Positions 1-8,104 of a DNA stretch of 64,000 nt are shown here, piece by piece. The notes beneath the pieces were generated by a model that was given only the letters and a program-made list of their open reading frames with translations, searched no databases and was not told the origin of the DNA. The position numbers and the translations under genes were made by a program. The first letter of the stretch is position 1, and each line of letters begins with the position of its first letter. Source of the stretch: Bog-473 sp036489775 (GTDB taxonomy: Bacteria; Actinomycetota; Acidimicrobiia; Acidimicrobiales; RAAP-2); assembly GCA_036489775.1 (NCBI GenBank), contig DASXFC010000034.1, positions 1 through 64,000 on the forward strand, read 5' to 3'.

Positions 1-3
1 GTG

Positions 4-75
4 CTCGGGGGGAAGGACTCGAACCCTCAATAACTGGACCAGAACCAGCCGTGTTGCCGATTACACCACCCCCGA
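4..75 (-). tRNA. tRNA-Gln (anticodon CUG)
   Basis: On the minus strand the segment folds as a 72-nt cloverleaf: acceptor TCGGGGG/CCCCCGA, D stem GTGT/ACAC, anticodon stem GCTGG/CCAGT with loop TTCTGGT, a 4-nt variable loop, T stem GAGGG/CCTTC with loop TTCGAGT, and discriminator G. The anticodon is CTG, which reads glutamine CAG codons. The 3' CCA is not encoded (CAC follows). It is transcribed in the same direction as gltX further on. Confidence 0.95.
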
Positions 76-223
76 ATGGGTGGACGTTCAGATTAGCCGA
101 GCGCCCCGAGGGTCTCTTCGGCCCCCAGACCAGGGGGAGGGGGCGCGTTGAAACGGCCCTTGGCCGATGCCATGATGCGACCTCCGGGGTCCCCCGGCAA
201 GTGCGGGTTCGGAGGTTCGCGGC

Positions 224-727
224 ATGTCCCGGTGGTCGACGCACGCATGCGGAGCCGACGCCCTCGTGGTTCTCTGTGTTGTCGTCTCCGGCGTCCTCCT
301 CGCCGGCCCAGCCTCTGCCACCACCCCCGGGTTGGCCGTCAAGGTCAGCCCGAACCATGGCCTCGTCAATGGCCAGACCGTCACGCTCAGCGGCCACGGC
401 CTGACCCGCTCGGACGGCAGCGGCAGCCTGACCTGGTTCGCCACGGAGTGCACGGCCTCGGTCCGGGGGCGCATGAACCCGTCCACCGACACCCCACACT
501 GCGACGTGACCGACGCCCAGGCCATACGGGTCAGCCACAGCGGCTCCTTCTCCACCAAGTTCCGGGTCCGCAGCGGGATCGTCGGCGATGGCTACTGCGG
601 CACCGCTGGCCATGCCACCTGCGTCATCGGCGTCGGCACGGCGAAGGGTCAGGGCACCGTGGTCAAGATCAGCTTCGCCACCCCGCCCGCCGCCAACTCG
701 ACCACCACGACCACAGACAAGGGCTGA
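224..727 (+). CDS. secreted neocarzinostatin-fold protein
   Basis: The 167-residue product has a signal peptide (hydrophobic core VVLCVVVSGVLLAG, cleavage likely after ASA near residue 32). The mature part begins with a strand pattern of the type LAVKVSPNHGLVNGQTVTL, characteristic of the neocarzinostatin/macromomycin family, an immunoglobulin-like beta-sandwich. Several cysteines could form disulfides, as in enediyne apoproteins, and a Thr-rich tail ends the protein. No enediyne biosynthesis genes are nearby, so a chromophore is not implied; in actinobacteria this fold also occurs in exported proteins of unknown role. The gene stands alone between the tRNA and the convergent ydcF-like gene. 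The start used is an ATG. Confidence 0.75.
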   Translation: MSRWSTHACGADALVVLCVVVSGVLLAGPASATTPGLAVKVSPNHGLVNGQTVTLSGHGLTRSDGSGSLTWFATECTASVRGRMNPSTDTPHCDVTDAQAIRVSHSGSFSTKFRVRSGIVGDGYCGTAGHATCVIGVGTAKGQGTVVKISFATPPAANSTTTTTDKG

Positions 728-751
728 CCCGAGTCGAGCGTTGGGACCCGG

Positions 752-1372
752 TCAGGCGTCGTGCAGCCAGTCCAGGTGGTCGAAGCCGATGATCCGCCCC
801 AGCCCCACGCCCACCGCCTCCTTCAAGAAGTAGGGCACTGTGGCCCACCCCCTGATCGGCGAGGTCTGCGTCGGCGTGGGCGAGGGCGACAATGAGAACG
901 ACGACGCGATCGCCATGGAGCGGTCCTCGTGGAAGGGGTCGGTCGTGACGAGCACGACCCGGGCGTCGTGCCGCACCAGGACCGGCGCGGCCTGTGCGAT
1001 GTTGCCGTACGTGGTGTCGCCGCCCGCCTGGAGGATGTCGCCGGCCGGCACCCCCTTGCCCTCGAGATACATGGCGCCCGACTCCGCCTCCGTGCAGCGG
1101 TCCCCGGGCTCCTTGTTCCCCGTCACCATGATCAGATGCGAGTAGCCCTGGTGGTACAGGGTCAACGCCTGGTCCAGCCGCGCCTGCAGGTCGGGCGACG
1201 GCGCACAGTTGTACTGCGCCGCCCCCATCACCAAGATGGCGCCCGCCGGGTGTGGGTCGTACTGGCGCGACGTGAGCCACACCTGCACCAGCGTCACCGC
1301 GAAGTACAAGAAGATCGCGGCCGCGAGCAGCAGCGCGAGACGGATGGCCCAGCGGAGCGGCCCGAAGAGCAT
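752..1372 (-). CDS. YdcF-like DUF218 membrane-anchored protein
   Basis: The 206-residue protein has an N-terminal membrane anchor (about residues 7-30, ending in the FAVTLVQVWL region) followed by a DUF218/YdcF domain. Family signatures include AILVMGAAQYN, a segment with SGAMYLEGKGVP, and VVLVTTDPFHEDRS. DUF218 proteins are implicated in envelope-related processes (SanA, YdcF, ElyC), with no firm biochemical role. The ATG at 1372 overlaps the gltX stop as TGATG, so the gene is probably translationally coupled to gltX. The region just before this start is coding sequence of gltX, so a longer N terminus is unlikely. Confidence 0.8.
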   Translation of the reverse strand: MLFGPLRWAIRLALLLAAAIFLYFAVTLVQVWLTSRQYDPHPAGAILVMGAAQYNCAPSPDLQARLDQALTLYHQGYSHLIMVTGNKEPGDRCTEAESGAMYLEGKGVPAGDILQAGGDTTYGNIAQAAPVLVRHDARVVLVTTDPFHEDRSMAIASSFSLSPSPTPTQTSPIRGWATVPYFLKEAVGVGLGRIIGFDHLDWLHDA

Positions 1373-2889
1373 CAGCCGGGCGATAGCCGCGCCAGCGCCG
1401 CCGCGATCCGGCGGCAGGTCTCGTCGCGGCCGAGCACCGCCAGCGAGTCGAACAGCGGCAGCCCGGTCGTGCGCCCCATGACCGCCACCCGGATGGGCGC
1501 CTGCGCCTTGCCGAGCTTGCGCCCCGCCTCTTCGGCCAGGGCCAACGTCACCGCGTGCAGCGTGTCCTTGTCCCACACGCTCTCGGCGTAGGCCACGAGC
1601 GCCGCCTCGAGGATCTGCGGCGCCGCCTCGTCCCCGGCGATCGCCTTCTGCCAGCTCGCCTCGTCGATCGGCGCGTCCTGCGAGAACAAGAACTCGACGA
1701 GCGCCGGCACCTCACTCAACATGCTGACCCGTTCCTGGGTCACCGCGGCAAGCTCGGCGAAGCGCGCCGCGTCGTACCGCGCCGCCACCCACGGCACCCC
1801 GGCCACCACGGCCTCGCCCGTGTCCGGGTCGCGCCAGCCGGCCGGTGCCCACTCGCTCGGCACCGGGTCGACCCACGGCCGCGCCGCCTCCACGAACTCG
1901 TCCACCGACAACGCCCGGATGTACACCCCGTTGAAGTGCGTCAGCTTCTTGACGTCGAAGAAGGCGGGGGACTTCTGCACGTCCTCGAGCCGGAACCGCT
2001 CCACCATCGTCTCGACCGGCAGGATCTCCTCTTCGCCGGGGCTCCACCCGAGCAGCGCCAGATAGTTCCGCACCGCCGCCGGCAGGTAGCCCTGCTCTCG
2101 ATACAGCTCCACCGCCACCGGGTCACGCCGCTTCGAGAGCTTCTTGCCCTGCTCGTTCACCAGCAGCGGCAGGTGCGCGTAGACCGGCAGCGACAACTCC
2201 ACACCCTGCGCCCGGTTCAACGCGTCCCACAGCAGGATCTGTCGCGGCGTCGACGGCAACAGGTCCTCGCCCCGGATCACGTGGCTGATCGTCATGGTGC
2301 GGTCGTCCACCACGTTGGCGAGCGCGAACAGCGGCTTGCTGTCCCCTCTGACGCAGATGAAGTCCTCGAGAGCCCGCAGCGGGAAGTCCACCTCGCCGCG
2401 CACCAGGTCGTCCACCCGCACCGAACCCTCGTCGGGCGTGCGGAAGCGCAACGCGCGTCCCTCGCCCCGCGCCAACCCCTGGTCCCGACAGTGCCCGTCG
2501 TAGCCCGGCGTCGGGTCGCCGGCCGCCGCCCGCACCTTCACCCGGGCGTCGATCTCCTCGCGCGTGCACGCGCAGGCGTACAACGCGCCGCCGGCCCACA
2601 GCGCCTCGATGGCCGCCTGGTGCGCCTCGACCTGCGCCGACTGGAAGTACGGGCCCTCGTCGGGCGCCATCCCGAGCCATCCCAGCGCGGAAATGATCCC
2701 CTCGGTCCACTCCGACCGGTTCCTCGTCTCGTCGGTGTCCTCAATCCGGAGCACGAACGTGCCGCCCCACCGCCGGGCGAAGAACCAGTTGAACAGCGCG
2801 GCCCGCGCGCTGCCCACGTGGAAGTAGCCCGTCGGCGACGGCGCGAAGCGCACCCGCGGCGCCACGACGACGGCGGCGGCGTCGTTCAT
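1372..2889 (-). CDS. gltX: glutamyl-tRNA synthetase
   Basis: Class I aminoacyl-tRNA synthetase of 505 residues. It shows the nucleotide-binding start VRFAPSPTGYFHVGS (HIGH-type motif at residues 24-27), FVLRIEDTD, a zinc-site cluster CAC near 106-108 with YDGHC at 130-134, and the KMSKS-type KKLSKRR at 249-255. Length and order fit bacterial GluRS. It charges tRNA with glutamate; in actinobacteria lacking GlnRS the enzyme is commonly non-discriminating and also loads tRNA-Gln for later amidation, which is worth noting because a tRNA-Gln lies downstream in the same orientation. It is followed by ydcF with a 1-nt overlap and preceded by the ferredoxin gene after 70 bp. Confidence 0.96.
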   Translation of the reverse strand: MNDAAAVVVAPRVRFAPSPTGYFHVGSARAALFNWFFARRWGGTFVLRIEDTDETRNRSEWTEGIISALGWLGMAPDEGPYFQSAQVEAHQAAIEALWAGGALYACACTREEIDARVKVRAAAGDPTPGYDGHCRDQGLARGEGRALRFRTPDEGSVRVDDLVRGEVDFPLRALEDFICVRGDSKPLFALANVVDDRTMTISHVIRGEDLLPSTPRQILLWDALNRAQGVELSLPVYAHLPLLVNEQGKKLSKRRDPVAVELYREQGYLPAAVRNYLALLGWSPGEEEILPVETMVERFRLEDVQKSPAFFDVKKLTHFNGVYIRALSVDEFVEAARPWVDPVPSEWAPAGWRDPDTGEAVVAGVPWVAARYDAARFAELAAVTQERVSMLSEVPALVEFLFSQDAPIDEASWQKAIAGDEAAPQILEAALVAYAESVWDKDTLHAVTLALAEEAGRKLGKAQAPIRVAVMGRTTGLPLFDSLAVLGRDETCRRIAAALARLSPG

Positions 2890-2959
2890 GCGGGGACGAG
2901 GCGGGAGAGAAGGTGGCGGCGCGGTGGCGCCACCCGGGAGGTCGGGGTCGGACCCGGCG

Positions 2960-3154
2960 TCAGTCTTCCTCTATCGAGATCGCCCCGGTCGGGCACCCGT
3001 TGACCGCCTCGCGCAGGCGGTCCCGGAGCTCCTCGGGCGGGTGCTCGTTCAGGACGTAGAGGTACCCGTCGTCGCGCACCTCGAAGACCTCGGGCAAGAT
3101 GCCCATGCACACGCCGTTGCTGGCACACTCGTCGAAGTCCACGACGACCTTCAC
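2960..3154 (-). CDS. 3Fe-4S ferredoxin (P450-type electron carrier)
   Basis: The 64-residue ferredoxin starts at GTG 3154, chosen because AGGAGG lies 5 nt upstream; a longer reading frame has no such site. The cluster motif is C-x2-N-x2-C early in the protein and CPTGAI near the C terminus, so the position of the extra cluster cysteine is asparagine, giving a 3Fe-4S type. Such short acidic ferredoxins usually pass electrons to cytochrome P450s; mycobacterial FdxD of the cholesterol regulon has the same size. No P450 gene is in this window. It lies 66 bp after the ltp operon, reading in the same direction, and probably belongs to that transcript. Confidence 0.88.
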   Translation of the reverse strand: MKVVVDFDECASNGVCMGILPEVFEVRDDGYLYVLNEHPPEELRDRLREAVNGCPTGAISIEED

Positions 3155-3220
3155 GGAGACCTCCTGGTCAGGGCTGGTTTGGCTCCGCCGAGCATACGTC
3201 GCCCGGCCGCGCCCCACGGC

Positions 3221-4396
3221 TCACGGCTTGTCCGCGCTCACCACCCACATGGCGAAGAACTGCGAGCCGCCGCCGTACGCCTGCCCCAGCGCCCGCCGTG
3301 CGCCCTCGACTTGATGCTCCCCCGCCATTCCCCGCACCTGCAGCGCCGTCTCGAGGAACCGCAGCATCCCCGACGCCCCGATCGGGTTGGACGACAACAC
3401 ACCCCCCGAGCAGTTCCACGGGATATCGCCGCCCTCGATCATCGACGTCGCCCCCGCCTGCGTCAGCTTCCACCCCTCGCCCTCGTCGCAGAAGCCGAGG
3501 TTCTCGAGCCACATCGGCTCGTACCAGCTGAACGGCACGTAGACCTCGGCCATGTCGAAGTCGGCCCGGGGGTTGCTGATCCCGGCCTGCTTGTACAACG
3601 CGGCCGCGCAGTCGCGCCCGGCCTGGGGGTTCACCTGGTCGCGCCCGGCGAACATCGTGGGTTCGGAGCGCATCGCCATGCCGTGGATCCAGGCGGGCGG
3701 CCGCCCGGTTGCCGCCTGCGCCGACCCGGCGGCCTTCTCCGATCCGATGACCATCGCGGCCGCGCCGTCCGACGAGGGGCATGACTCCAGGTAGTGGAGC
3801 GGGTCCCACAGCATGATCGAGTCCTCGACCATCTGCATCGAGATATCGGGCAGGTGCAGGTGCGCGTACGGGTTCTTCAACGCGTGCAGCCGGTCCTTGA
3901 CCGCCACCATCATCCCGATGTCGCTCGGCGCACCCGAGCGGTACATGTAGGCGCGGATGATCGGCGCGAAGTACCCGCCGGCGCCGGCCAGCAGCGGCGC
4001 CGAGAACGGCTGGGGCACCGACAGCGCCCACATGGCGTCCGAGTCGCTCTGCTTCTCGAACGCCACCGTCAGCACGCGCTCGTGGATCCCCGACGCCACG
4101 AGATGCGACGCCACGATCGCCGTCGACCCGCCGACCGACCCCGCCGTGTGGACCCGGAACATCGGCTTGCCCACCGCGCCCAACGCCGGAGCGAGATACA
4201 GCTCGGGCATCATCACGCCCTCGAACATGTCCGGCGCCTTGCCGACGACCACGGCGTCGATGTCGGCGAACGTCAGCCCGGCGTCGTCCAACGCCGCCAG
4301 CGCGGCCTCACGCACGAGGCCGGCGATCGACACGTCCTCCCGCTTCGACTTGGCGACCGTCTGGCCCACCCCGATGACTGCGCAGCGCTCCGCCAT
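3221..4396 (-). CDS. ltp3: Ltp3-like thiolase-fold lipid-transfer protein
   Basis: A 391-residue thiolase-fold protein of the SCP-x/Ltp group. Recognisable stretches include AVVVGKAPDMFEGVMMPEL, VHTAGSVGGSTAIVASHL and the C-terminal NCSGGVLSSNPIGASG; these match my memory of mycobacterial Ltp3 in sequence and length (about 394). The active-site position of true thiolases is occupied by a Ser/Gly-rich loop rather than a Cys, as expected for Ltp proteins. Family members pair with DUF35 proteins and act as retro-aldolases or acyl-CoA-binding partners in steroid side-chain cleavage. The start overlaps the stop of the preceding ltp as TGATG. The exact substrate cannot be read from sequence. Confidence 0.82.
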   Translation of the reverse strand: MAERCAVIGVGQTVAKSKREDVSIAGLVREAALAALDDAGLTFADIDAVVVGKAPDMFEGVMMPELYLAPALGAVGKPMFRVHTAGSVGGSTAIVASHLVASGIHERVLTVAFEKQSDSDAMWALSVPQPFSAPLLAGAGGYFAPIIRAYMYRSGAPSDIGMMVAVKDRLHALKNPYAHLHLPDISMQMVEDSIMLWDPLHYLESCPSSDGAAAMVIGSEKAAGSAQAATGRPPAWIHGMAMRSEPTMFAGRDQVNPQAGRDCAAALYKQAGISNPRADFDMAEVYVPFSWYEPMWLENLGFCDEGEGWKLTQAGATSMIEGGDIPWNCSGGVLSSNPIGASGMLRFLETALQVRGMAGEHQVEGARRALGQAYGGGSQFFAMWVVSADKP

Positions 4397-5490
4397 CACA
4401 CACCCTCCAGGACGGCCACAAGATTCTGTTGCAGGCACGGCCCCGACGTGGCGTGCGCCACCGCCCGGTCCGCCTCGCCCGACCAGATGCGCTGCGCCGC
4501 CTCGCCGATGCGGATCAAGCCAGCCGACATCATCGGGTTGGCCGCCAGCGCGCCCCCCGAGGGGTTGACCGACACCCCCCCGTCGAGCCCGAGCGCCCCC
4601 GTCAGGATCAGCTCCTGGTGCGCGTACGGCGCGTGCAGCTCGGCCACGTCCACCTTCTTCTTGCCCACGCCGGCCTTCTCCCCGGCCGTCTTCGTCGACG
4701 GCGACGACGTCAGGTCCCGCGCCCCCACCGAGTGCGTCTCTATCCGGTGGTCGATCCCCGTGATGAACGCCGGCCGCTCGCACCACTCGTACGCCTTGTC
4801 CCCCGCCGCCAGCACCACGGCAGCACACCCGTCGGTCAGCGGCGGCAGGGTGTGGCGGCGCAGCGGCGCCACCTCGTAGTCCTCGGCCAGCAACTCCTCC
4901 GCCGAGCGGTCGTACGCCACCTGCGCCTTGGGGTTCGCCAGCGCCGAACGCCGCGAGCGGCTCGCCACGGCGGCGAAGTCGGCCTCGGTCGCCGTCCCCG
5001 CATCGATCATCGCCTGCGCTTGCAGCGCGGCCAGCGACGTCGGGTCTGGCCACAACGGCGCCAGATAGTAGGGATCGAGCTGCACGGCCATCACCTCGGA
5101 GAGGTCGCCCATCGACGAACGTCCGAAGCAGTACACGAGGGCGGCGTCGATCTCACCCTCCTGGAGCAGCACCCACGCCTCGTAGAGCGCCCAGGCGCCG
5201 TCCATCTCGACGTGCGACTCGGCCCGCGGCGGCCAGACACCCACCGCGTCCAACGCGGCGACGAAGGAGAACGGCCCACCGATCAGGTAGTCGGTCGAGC
5301 CCGAGCAGATGAAGCCGACGTCGTCCTTGGTGATGCCGATGTTGCCGAACACCTCGGCCACCACCGGCAGGAGCATCTCCACCTCGTTGCGCTCGTCTTC
5401 GCGCCGCACGTTGTCGTACTGCGCAAAGGACACGACGCCGACGGGGCGGTGCCCCGACGTCAGATCCGGGAACGCCCCCGTGGGACTCAC
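4396..5490 (-). CDS. ltp4: Ltp4-like thiolase-fold lipid-transfer protein
   Basis: A 364-residue thiolase-superfamily protein with a GTG start at 5490 that overlaps the upstream DUF35 stop as GTGA. Thiolase-like elements include ICSGSTDYLIGGPFSF, DGCAAVVLAAG, VAELHAPYAHQE and VSVNPSGGALAANPMMSAGL. Order and size (DUF35, about 360 aa, about 390 aa) correspond to Rv3521-Rv3522(ltp4)-Rv3523(ltp3) of the mycobacterial cholesterol regulon as I remember it. A complex with the neighbouring DUF35 protein and a role in CoA-thioester side-chain shortening is the likely function; the reaction is inferred from family context. Confidence 0.8.
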   Translation of the reverse strand: MSPTGAFPDLTSGHRPVGVVSFAQYDNVRREDERNEVEMLLPVVAEVFGNIGITKDDVGFICSGSTDYLIGGPFSFVAALDAVGVWPPRAESHVEMDGAWALYEAWVLLQEGEIDAALVYCFGRSSMGDLSEVMAVQLDPYYLAPLWPDPTSLAALQAQAMIDAGTATEADFAAVASRSRRSALANPKAQVAYDRSAEELLAEDYEVAPLRRHTLPPLTDGCAAVVLAAGDKAYEWCERPAFITGIDHRIETHSVGARDLTSSPSTKTAGEKAGVGKKKVDVAELHAPYAHQELILTGALGLDGGVSVNPSGGALAANPMMSAGLIRIGEAAQRIWSGEADRAVAHATSGPCLQQNLVAVLEGV

Positions 5491-5981
5491 AGGTACTCCT
5501 TGTAGGTCTCGTAGTCGGCGTCGGGCTCACCGTTGGGACGGAAGTACTTGACCGAGGCCAACGTCGGCCCCCACTCCTCGCGGGGCGCCCACACCGCCTC
5601 CACCCGCATGCCCATGCGCACCTCGTCGGTCGGGATCTCTTGGATCAGCCCCATGAACGACAGGTTGGCCCCGTCGAGGAGGATCTGCCCGCAGATGTAC
5701 GGAATCTCGATCGACTGGCCGGCGAAGGGCACGTTGACGACGCAGTACGTGGTCATGGTGCCGGTGTTGGGGAGCTCGACGATCTCGTCGGTGGGCAGGC
5801 CGTCGGTCGGGCAGGAGCCCCGTGAGGGGGTGTACACCTTCTTGCACTTGGGGCAACGCTGCCCGATGAACTTGCCCACCTCGTAGCCGTGCAGGTTCTT
5901 GCTCATGGCCACGCCGGCGGTGAACACGTAGTCCAGGCGCGTCGCCGCATCCATCATCGTCACCGGCTCACGCTCGCTCAC
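5487..5981 (-). CDS. DUF35 OB-fold protein with zinc ribbon
   Basis: The 164-residue protein carries a rubredoxin-like zinc ribbon (CPKC then CPTD, about 13 residues apart) followed by an OB-fold region (TMTTYCVVNVPFAGQ, PYICGQILLDGANLSFMGLI, MRVEAVW). DUF35 proteins associate with Ltp/thiolase-fold partners and supply part of the acyl-CoA binding site. The GTG at 5981 is chosen because it overlaps the previous gene's stop as GTGA; a longer frame exists but lies inside the upstream gene. It is the second of two adjacent DUF35 genes and the only one of the pair with zinc-ligand cysteines. Confidence 0.85.
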   Translation of the reverse strand: MSEREPVTMMDAATRLDYVFTAGVAMSKNLHGYEVGKFIGQRCPKCKKVYTPSRGSCPTDGLPTDEIVELPNTGTMTTYCVVNVPFAGQSIEIPYICGQILLDGANLSFMGLIQEIPTDEVRMGMRVEAVWAPREEWGPTLASVKYFRPNGEPDADYETYKEYL

Positions 5982-6439
5982 GATGCACTCCCGACTGCCA
6001 CGAAGTGGCTGATGTCCTTGACATGACCGACCCGGTCCGCCTCGGGCGCGAACTGCGGCCGCACCCGCATCCCTGTCGACACCTCGTCGGGCGACGCCGC
6101 CGGCAGTACGTGGAGGAACGAGGTGTCGGCGCCGTCGAACTGCACCAGCACCCAGGCGAAGGGCTCGGCCAACGGGTGCTTGCGCCGCGGGTGGGGCACC
6201 CACGACCACGAGGTCACGGTCCCCTCGGGACCGACCTCCACCACGTCGGTGGTCTCCTCGCCGGTCTCGGGGTCGTACTCGGTGGGGGGCACGATGACCC
6301 GGCCCCCGGTCCCCTTGATCCCGACCACCTTGCCGTCGCGCAGGCCGGTCAGGAAGGCGCCGATCACCGGCCCGACCGAGCGCACGAAGGGGTACTCGAG
6401 CACATGGTCGGCCTTGTAGATCACGGTCTCGTCAGCCAT
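5978..6439 (-). CDS. DUF35-like OB-fold protein lacking zinc-ribbon cysteines
   Basis: This is the first gene of the leftward ltp operon, 153 residues, with ATG at 6439 after a clear GGAGGTG site. It aligns in style with DUF35 proteins: a GTGGRVIVPPTEYD segment stands where the zinc ribbon normally is, followed by an OB-type region (FAWVLVQFDGADTSFLHVL, STGMRVRPQFAPEADRVGHV). No cysteines occupy the ribbon, so it probably binds no zinc. Together with the next gene (153 + 164 residues) it may correspond to one fused two-domain DUF35 protein in mycobacteria (Rv3521, about 303 residues from memory). It likely forms a heteromer with that neighbour and the Ltp proteins. Confidence 0.75.
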   Translation of the reverse strand: MADETVIYKADHVLEYPFVRSVGPVIGAFLTGLRDGKVVGIKGTGGRVIVPPTEYDPETGEETTDVVEVGPEGTVTSWSWVPHPRRKHPLAEPFAWVLVQFDGADTSFLHVLPAASPDEVSTGMRVRPQFAPEADRVGHVKDISHFVAVGSAS

Positions 6440-6491
6440 CGCACCTCCCCTCCCGCTTCCGAACGGGCCCGATCCGGGCCCGGGGTGAAAA

Positions 6492-6505
6492 TAGAACAGA
6501 TTCCA
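6492..6505. promoter_or_regulatory. KstR-type operator candidate before the DUF35-ltp operon
   Basis: TAGAACAGATTCCA matches the remembered KstR consensus TnnAACnnGTTnnA at seven of eight fixed positions. It ends 53 bp before the first start codon of the operon at 6439. A KstR-like TetR gene is encoded at 58522. Binding is inferred, not shown. Confidence 0.5.
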
Positions 6506-6533
6506 GTTCCGTGCCAGGTGCCCAGGCCCTGGC

Positions 6534-8066
6534 CTACCCGTCCCCCAGGTCGACCCCGTCCAGCAGCTGGGTGATGAAGGCCCGGTCGTTGAGGATCGGG
6601 ACCTCCGAGACGAACATCCGGCCGTAGCGCTCGAAGTACATCAGCTGCTTGGCCAGGAGGAAGGTGCCGCGGTCGAAGTCGGACATCAGCCCACCCGACT
6701 CGTCGGCCATACGTCGCACCCGGCGCTGCGTGCGCAGCCGCCGCACGATGGCCCGGACGCTGCGCTGGTGCGCCTCCACCCCTTGGGCCTGGGCCATCTG
6801 GAGCTGGATCGTCTGCATGATGCCGGCCAGGCTCACCTCGCCGAAGGGCCGGTTCAGCGCCGGCTCCAGGACGGAGCGGAAGAACGCGGTGAGGTCGTCG
6901 CCCGAGAGGCCCACCGCCTCGCCGATCGAAGGGCCGTAGACGTCGGTGATGTGCTTGGTCACCACCGCCCACCCGGCCTCGTCACCCATGGCGGCCGACA
7001 GCAGCGAGATGAAGAAGCGGTGCGTCGACGGGTCGAGGCGCCCGACGATGCCCCAGTCGATGACGCCGATGCGGCCGTCGCGCAGCAGCATCATGTTGCC
7101 GGCGTGCACGTCGCCGTGGAAGGCGCCCCAGCGCACCGTGGTGAGGAAGAAGGCCCTCATCACCTCCTGCACCAGCGGGGTCGGGTCGTGCCCGAGCTCG
7201 GCCACCTTGGCCAGGTCGTCGATCGGCACGCCGTCGAAGAACTCCATCGTGAGCACGTTGCGCCCCGACAGCTCGATGTAGGGCTCGGGCACCGCCATCA
7301 GCTTCAGGTCGAATTCGTTCTGCAGCCGCCGGAAGTGCGCGAGCGAGCGCGCCTCGTTGCGCAGGTCCATCTCCTCGCCGATCTGCACCCGGAAGCCGTC
7401 GAGGAGTTGCAGCACGTTGCCCGCCATCTGGTCGCCGGTCTGGCGCACGAGGAGCTCGAGTAACGGCTGCATGAGGTCGAGGTCGGTCGCCACCACCTGC
7501 TCGACGTTGGGCCGCAGTACCTTGACCGCGACGACGCGCCCGTCGAGCAGGCGGGCCCGGTGCACCACGGCGATGGACGCGGTCCCGATGGGCTCGGTCT
7601 CGAAGTCGGCGAAGGCGTCGCGCAGCGAGAGCCCGAGGTCCTCCTCGACGCGTTGGCGGACGTCGGCGAACGGCACCGCCGGACCGGTGTCGAGGCAGGC
7701 CCTGAACTCGTCGGCCACCTCGTCGCCGAACATCCCGGGCGACGAGGCGATGATCTGGCCGAACTTCATGAACGTCCCGCCCAGGTCCTGGAAGCTCTTG
7801 CGCAACGGGCGGGCCAGCTGTGCCGCGGGCAGCGCGCCCTGGCGGATCGTGCGCAGCTGGCGGATCGCCGTCGGGGTGAAGTGGACCGCCACCACCTTGG
7901 CGATCGTGCGGCCCCGGCGCACGAGCTCGCGCCCCGAGGGGTCGGGCAGGCGGCGCGGGTAGATCCGCGGCACGTCCTCGCTCAGAGGTGCGCGCAACGG
8001 GGGTGCGCGATCCGCCGGTGCATCCGCCGCGCCTGAGCTCACTGGGTCAGGGTAGGCGACCCGCAC
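6534..8066 (-). CDS. ABC1/UbiB-family atypical kinase-like protein
   Basis: A 510-residue protein of the ABC1/ADCK/UbiB family. It shows the KxGQ motif in GGTFMKFGQIIASS, the nucleotide-loop region GTASIAVVHRARL, the conserved lysine in VAVKVLRP, the ExD-type segment around EEMDLRNEA, the catalytic loop HGDVHAGN and the metal-binding VIDWG. Family members influence isoprenoid quinone or lipid metabolism and may act as ATPases rather than protein kinases. No transmembrane C terminus is obvious. It is leftward, 94 bp from the ltp operon and transcribed toward it, and not coupled to either neighbour by overlap. The start is an upstream GTG or ATG and is not firmly fixed. Confidence 0.88.
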   Translation of the reverse strand: MRVAYPDPVSSGAADAPADRAPPLRAPLSEDVPRIYPRRLPDPSGRELVRRGRTIAKVVAVHFTPTAIRQLRTIRQGALPAAQLARPLRKSFQDLGGTFMKFGQIIASSPGMFGDEVADEFRACLDTGPAVPFADVRQRVEEDLGLSLRDAFADFETEPIGTASIAVVHRARLLDGRVVAVKVLRPNVEQVVATDLDLMQPLLELLVRQTGDQMAGNVLQLLDGFRVQIGEEMDLRNEARSLAHFRRLQNEFDLKLMAVPEPYIELSGRNVLTMEFFDGVPIDDLAKVAELGHDPTPLVQEVMRAFFLTTVRWGAFHGDVHAGNMMLLRDGRIGVIDWGIVGRLDPSTHRFFISLLSAAMGDEAGWAVVTKHITDVYGPSIGEAVGLSGDDLTAFFRSVLEPALNRPFGEVSLAGIMQTIQLQMAQAQGVEAHQRSVRAIVRRLRTQRRVRRMADESGGLMSDFDRGTFLLAKQLMYFERYGRMFVSEVPILNDRAFITQLLDGVDLGDG

Positions 8067-8104
8067 TCGCGCTCACCCATCCCCTGGTGGGTGGGCGCTC
8101 CGGT

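Noticed and set aside
1555..3003. Long rightward open frame opposite gltX
   Set aside because: It is antisense to a clear glutamyl-tRNA synthetase and its protein is Arg/His/Pro-rich with no domain; typical of GC-rich shadow frames.
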